NCBI RefSeq assembly: GCF_021155775.2
Contig: NC_060232.1
Location: forward strand, 23,753,922 to 23,817,921
DNA length: 64,000 nucleotides
Direction: 5' to 3'
Source of the DNA: Neodiprion pinetum
Lineage: Eukaryota > Arthropoda > Insecta > Hymenoptera > Diprionidae
In this document: positions 61,461 through 64,000 of the stretch, piece after piece
How positions within the stretch are numbered: position 1 is the first letter of the stretch
Layout of the letters: each line of letters starts with the position of its first letter
Made by a program: the position numbers and the translations under genes
The notes under the pieces: model-generated
The model's database searches: none
The model's input: the letters and a program-made list of their open reading frames with translations, nothing else
What the model was told of the DNA's origin: nothing

Positions 61461-62033
61461 TGAGACTGATACGTGATATTGAATGGTAAAAATATGCGTG
61501 TAAACGTTGCTTAGAGGATAGAATATCAAACTTTATTGTATCATTACTGTTCTCAGTTGAAAGACATAGCTGTTGTGGCCCGAAAAATTGGTAGGTAATT
61601 AAGACCTCAGCAGTTCGATATTATACAATGAATATTCAAATTTGGTATCAATCAAACATTGAGGTCGAATTCAAATATCGATTTGAATATTCAACACCTG
61701 TAATCTCGGTGTCAAATCAACTTCTCCTATTTCCTCAATATATATTTTATGCTGGGGTTATGAATTGCTTATAGAGATTTCAAAGACACCCTGTATTGGA
61801 CTTAAAAGTTGGAGAAAGTAAAATATCTACCATATTCAAGTCTGAAACAGGTTCTCTATTCAATGCAAACTGTATCCTCCGGAGGTCATGTTATGTCTTA
61901 TAAAAACCTATGGCTTTCAACACTCGAAGTACAGGCGCAAAATTTTTACCGGCGAAATAAGAACGAAGCATCTTCTGCGGTCAACTGTATCAGAGGGATC
62001 AACCATTTCTAAAATTCAGTGTACACGTTTCTC
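61461..62033. other. No gene seen
   Basis: AT-rich; one 67-codon plus frame (61809-62012) without a recognisable product. Confidence 0.5.
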
Positions 62034-62312
62034 AAAGTCACCTGGAGTCACTTGAAGTCAATGAAGTCAGTTTAAGTTACTTGAAGTTACTTAAAGTCAG
62101 TCGAGTTAGTGGAATTACTTGAAATCAGTGAAGTCAGTGAGCTCACTTGTAGCGACACGAAGTCAAATAAAGTCACACGAAGAGTCAATGAGGTCGTTCG
62201 AAGTCACCTGAAGTCACGCAAAGTTACATGAAATCACACGAAGAGCCAATGAAGGCATTTGAAATCACACGAAGTCGTTTGAAATCAAGTGACTTCACGA
62301 AGTCTGTTGACA
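62034..62312. repeat. Degenerate GAAGTCACTT minisatellite
   Basis: About 280 bp of loosely repeated 9-11 bp units such as GAAGTCACTT, GAAGTCAAT, GAAGTCAGT and GAAATCACAC. The motif AAGTCAC recurs roughly every 9-11 bp, and GAAGTCACTTC-like combinations are partly self-complementary. A longer sub-unit may exist (CACACGAAGAGTCAATGA and CACACGAAGAGCCAATGA at about 62173 and 62235). No open frame crosses it. Confidence 0.85.
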
Positions 62313-64000
62313 TCTTGCAATAACGAAGTCAGATGTACGCTCAATCGAAGCAGTGGTTAACCCCTCGTCTGTATCCGAGTATTTTCACCCAGTGACAAGT
62401 TGGTGTCCGTAATTGAGCGCTAACCATTGAAAAGAGTAGTTTCAGCCCCCGTACTTCATCCCTCAGGGTGCCGCACCCTTTCCTTTCCTCCTTCTGCTCT
62501 CAATCTCGGCGCTAAGCGTCCCGACGCCAAGCTTCGCCACCGCCGCGTCGCGTCGTTGCGAATATTCGCAAGACCGCCGAGACTCCCTTGGGCCTGAATT
62601 AAGCCGCTTGTTGACACAGCTTCTGTTGGTTCCCATATTCTTGCGCACAAACCCGCACCGGCCCCTTGCAGACGTCGCATCACCGTCCCGGCAAATCCCG
62701 GCACATATCTCCCTATCTCTCGTTTATTCAGAACACCCCGCACTGCAATACCAAGATCCTGTAATCTAGGCACGACGATCTGCGGAAGCGAGCTACCCTC
62801 GTGTGCATCTAGATTCTGAAACAGTTTAGGGCAGGGTCGTGTTCAAATTGAACTGTTCGCGCCTCGATTCAAAACTGAGCAAAACTTCACGCGACCGAAT
62901 TCTCAACGGTTCTATGGAATCAATCGGGAAATGTACCTGAACCGTTATCCACTTCAATTACGCATATAACAAACAGCAGTTTTACTGTTTTTACATAATG
63001 TCGACAGATATTTGGGAATGGTTTCTTGGATTATGTAACAATTCCATGCCAAATAGATCAACTTCATTAAACCCTCATCATTTTTTTTTTATCTTGTCAA
63101 GTCTACTTACTGTGGTGAGTCTAATACCATTAATTTATTTTTTTAGTTTTGATTGCCGAATCACTACAGTGAGTTGTAAATATTCAAACCTTTTCAAAGT
63201 TGGACCTATTTTGCAATCGACGGAAATAAAAATCCACTTGTACCGATAATTTTCAGTTTGGTTTCATTGTCGAATCACTTTAATTTCTATATTTTATGCA
63301 GGAAAATTTCACAACGACAAGAATCCACGTTTCAACCCTTCGTGGTTACAAAGGGTCCAAAGTACCCCCAGATAAACCTTGCAGATAAATAACTACACGA
63401 TCGCAGTGACCCAAATGATTGGCCAGCCCCTGACTCGAGGTTTAAACTACCCTCTTTAAGTAGGGATGACTGCCTCCTGAATCTCTGTATCAGTTACGTT
63501 ACAGCCGTTACAAAAACATCGTCCGTGACTCGGAGCACCAAAAATTCCTTCAATGACCAGCAAGTAATTGAAATAGAAAATGAAAATCATTTTTGAAACA
63601 ACCTTTTTGTGATAAAATAGTACGAAAATTTTCGTCGGGTGTAAGTATTACTTCGGTATTACTGTCATGTTTTTAAATTCTACGTAAATACGATTACCCC
63701 TTTTCAACCTTCGCTACTCGTACTATGAACATGACACCGACCCTTTGATAAAAATCGCAATATATATGACTATATGGGTAATTGTGAACTTCATACTTTG
63801 CCAATTCTCTCTTCGAAATGTTTACCATGGTTAGATATACTTATAATTAATGAGTATGTCTTTGATGTGTAAGAAAAGTATATTTATGTTCGACAAGATC
63901 GTGAAAAAACGGCACAGTGCTCCTTATGCGAGTTGAATCGTCGGCTCAATTTTTTCCATTACGTTGCCAAAGTTTACTCGAAACCTCTCATCTGACGGTA
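62313..64000. other. Gene-poor stretch to the end of the window
   Basis: A GC-rich patch at 62456-62773 carries a 105-codon minus frame of Arg/Gly/Ala-rich composition and an overlapping 61-codon minus frame; no domain recognised, and low stop density is expected there. An 83-codon plus frame (62998-63249) is AT-rich and unsupported. No repeats recognised after the minisatellite. Confidence 0.45.

Noticed and set aside
1..64000. CRISPR array, rRNA, telomeric TTAGG array, LTR pair
   Set aside because: None was seen: no regularly spaced identical repeats with unique spacers, no recognisable rRNA segment, no TTAGG run, and no long direct repeats flanking coding sequence.

Overview
This is a eukaryotic, gene-poor, AT-rich window, most likely insect intergenic or intronic DNA. 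Frequent CpG, many long poly(A)/poly(T) tracts and dense small inverted-repeat transposons would fit a hymenopteran; that guess rests on general character, not on an identified gene. I found no intact protein-coding gene with a recognisable product, and no tRNA, rRNA, CRISPR array or bacterial-style operon. Most open frames lie in slightly GC-richer stretches, lack a convincing start, or are matched by an equally long frame on the other strand.

What the window does contain is a rich population of non-autonomous, mostly palindromic ('foldback') DNA transposons. Main members: a 256-bp TTAA-flanked foldback (8665-8920); a three-copy family built of degenerate TTCGG/CCGAA words (about 14435-15118, 28554-29112 and 39472-40036), one copy carrying a 71-bp hairpin insertion; a foldback with about 230-bp arms (16952-17593); a GGTCC-ended foldback family (17653-18549 and 49808-50558), the first copy of which has two adjacent TTAA-flanked piggyBac-like MITEs nested in its loop; a four-copy, about 430-bp MITE family with CACTGAGARAAATTT ends (21543, 24315, 44414, 45725); a 797-bp near-complete palindrome (40397-41193); and a 1,244-bp element with perfect 15-bp ends (25842-27085) whose body is a degenerate array of TGACGTCA and TTACGTAA palindromes.

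Smaller structures include a perfect 28-bp hairpin flanked by direct repeats (20590-20750), a degenerate 9-11 bp GAAGTCACTT minisatellite (62034-62312), a 16-bp tandem repeat (27654-27697), GA/TC microsatellites and a G-rich 105-bp island (6001-6108).

Two plus-strand stretches look like decayed coding sequence: 53945-55525, where protein-like reading frames hand over to each other with few stops, and 61005-61460, a frame with only two internal stops. I could not assign either to a family. No working gene set or pathway can be described; the biology here is transposon accumulation, nesting and decay, plus potential hairpin RNAs from the long palindromes.
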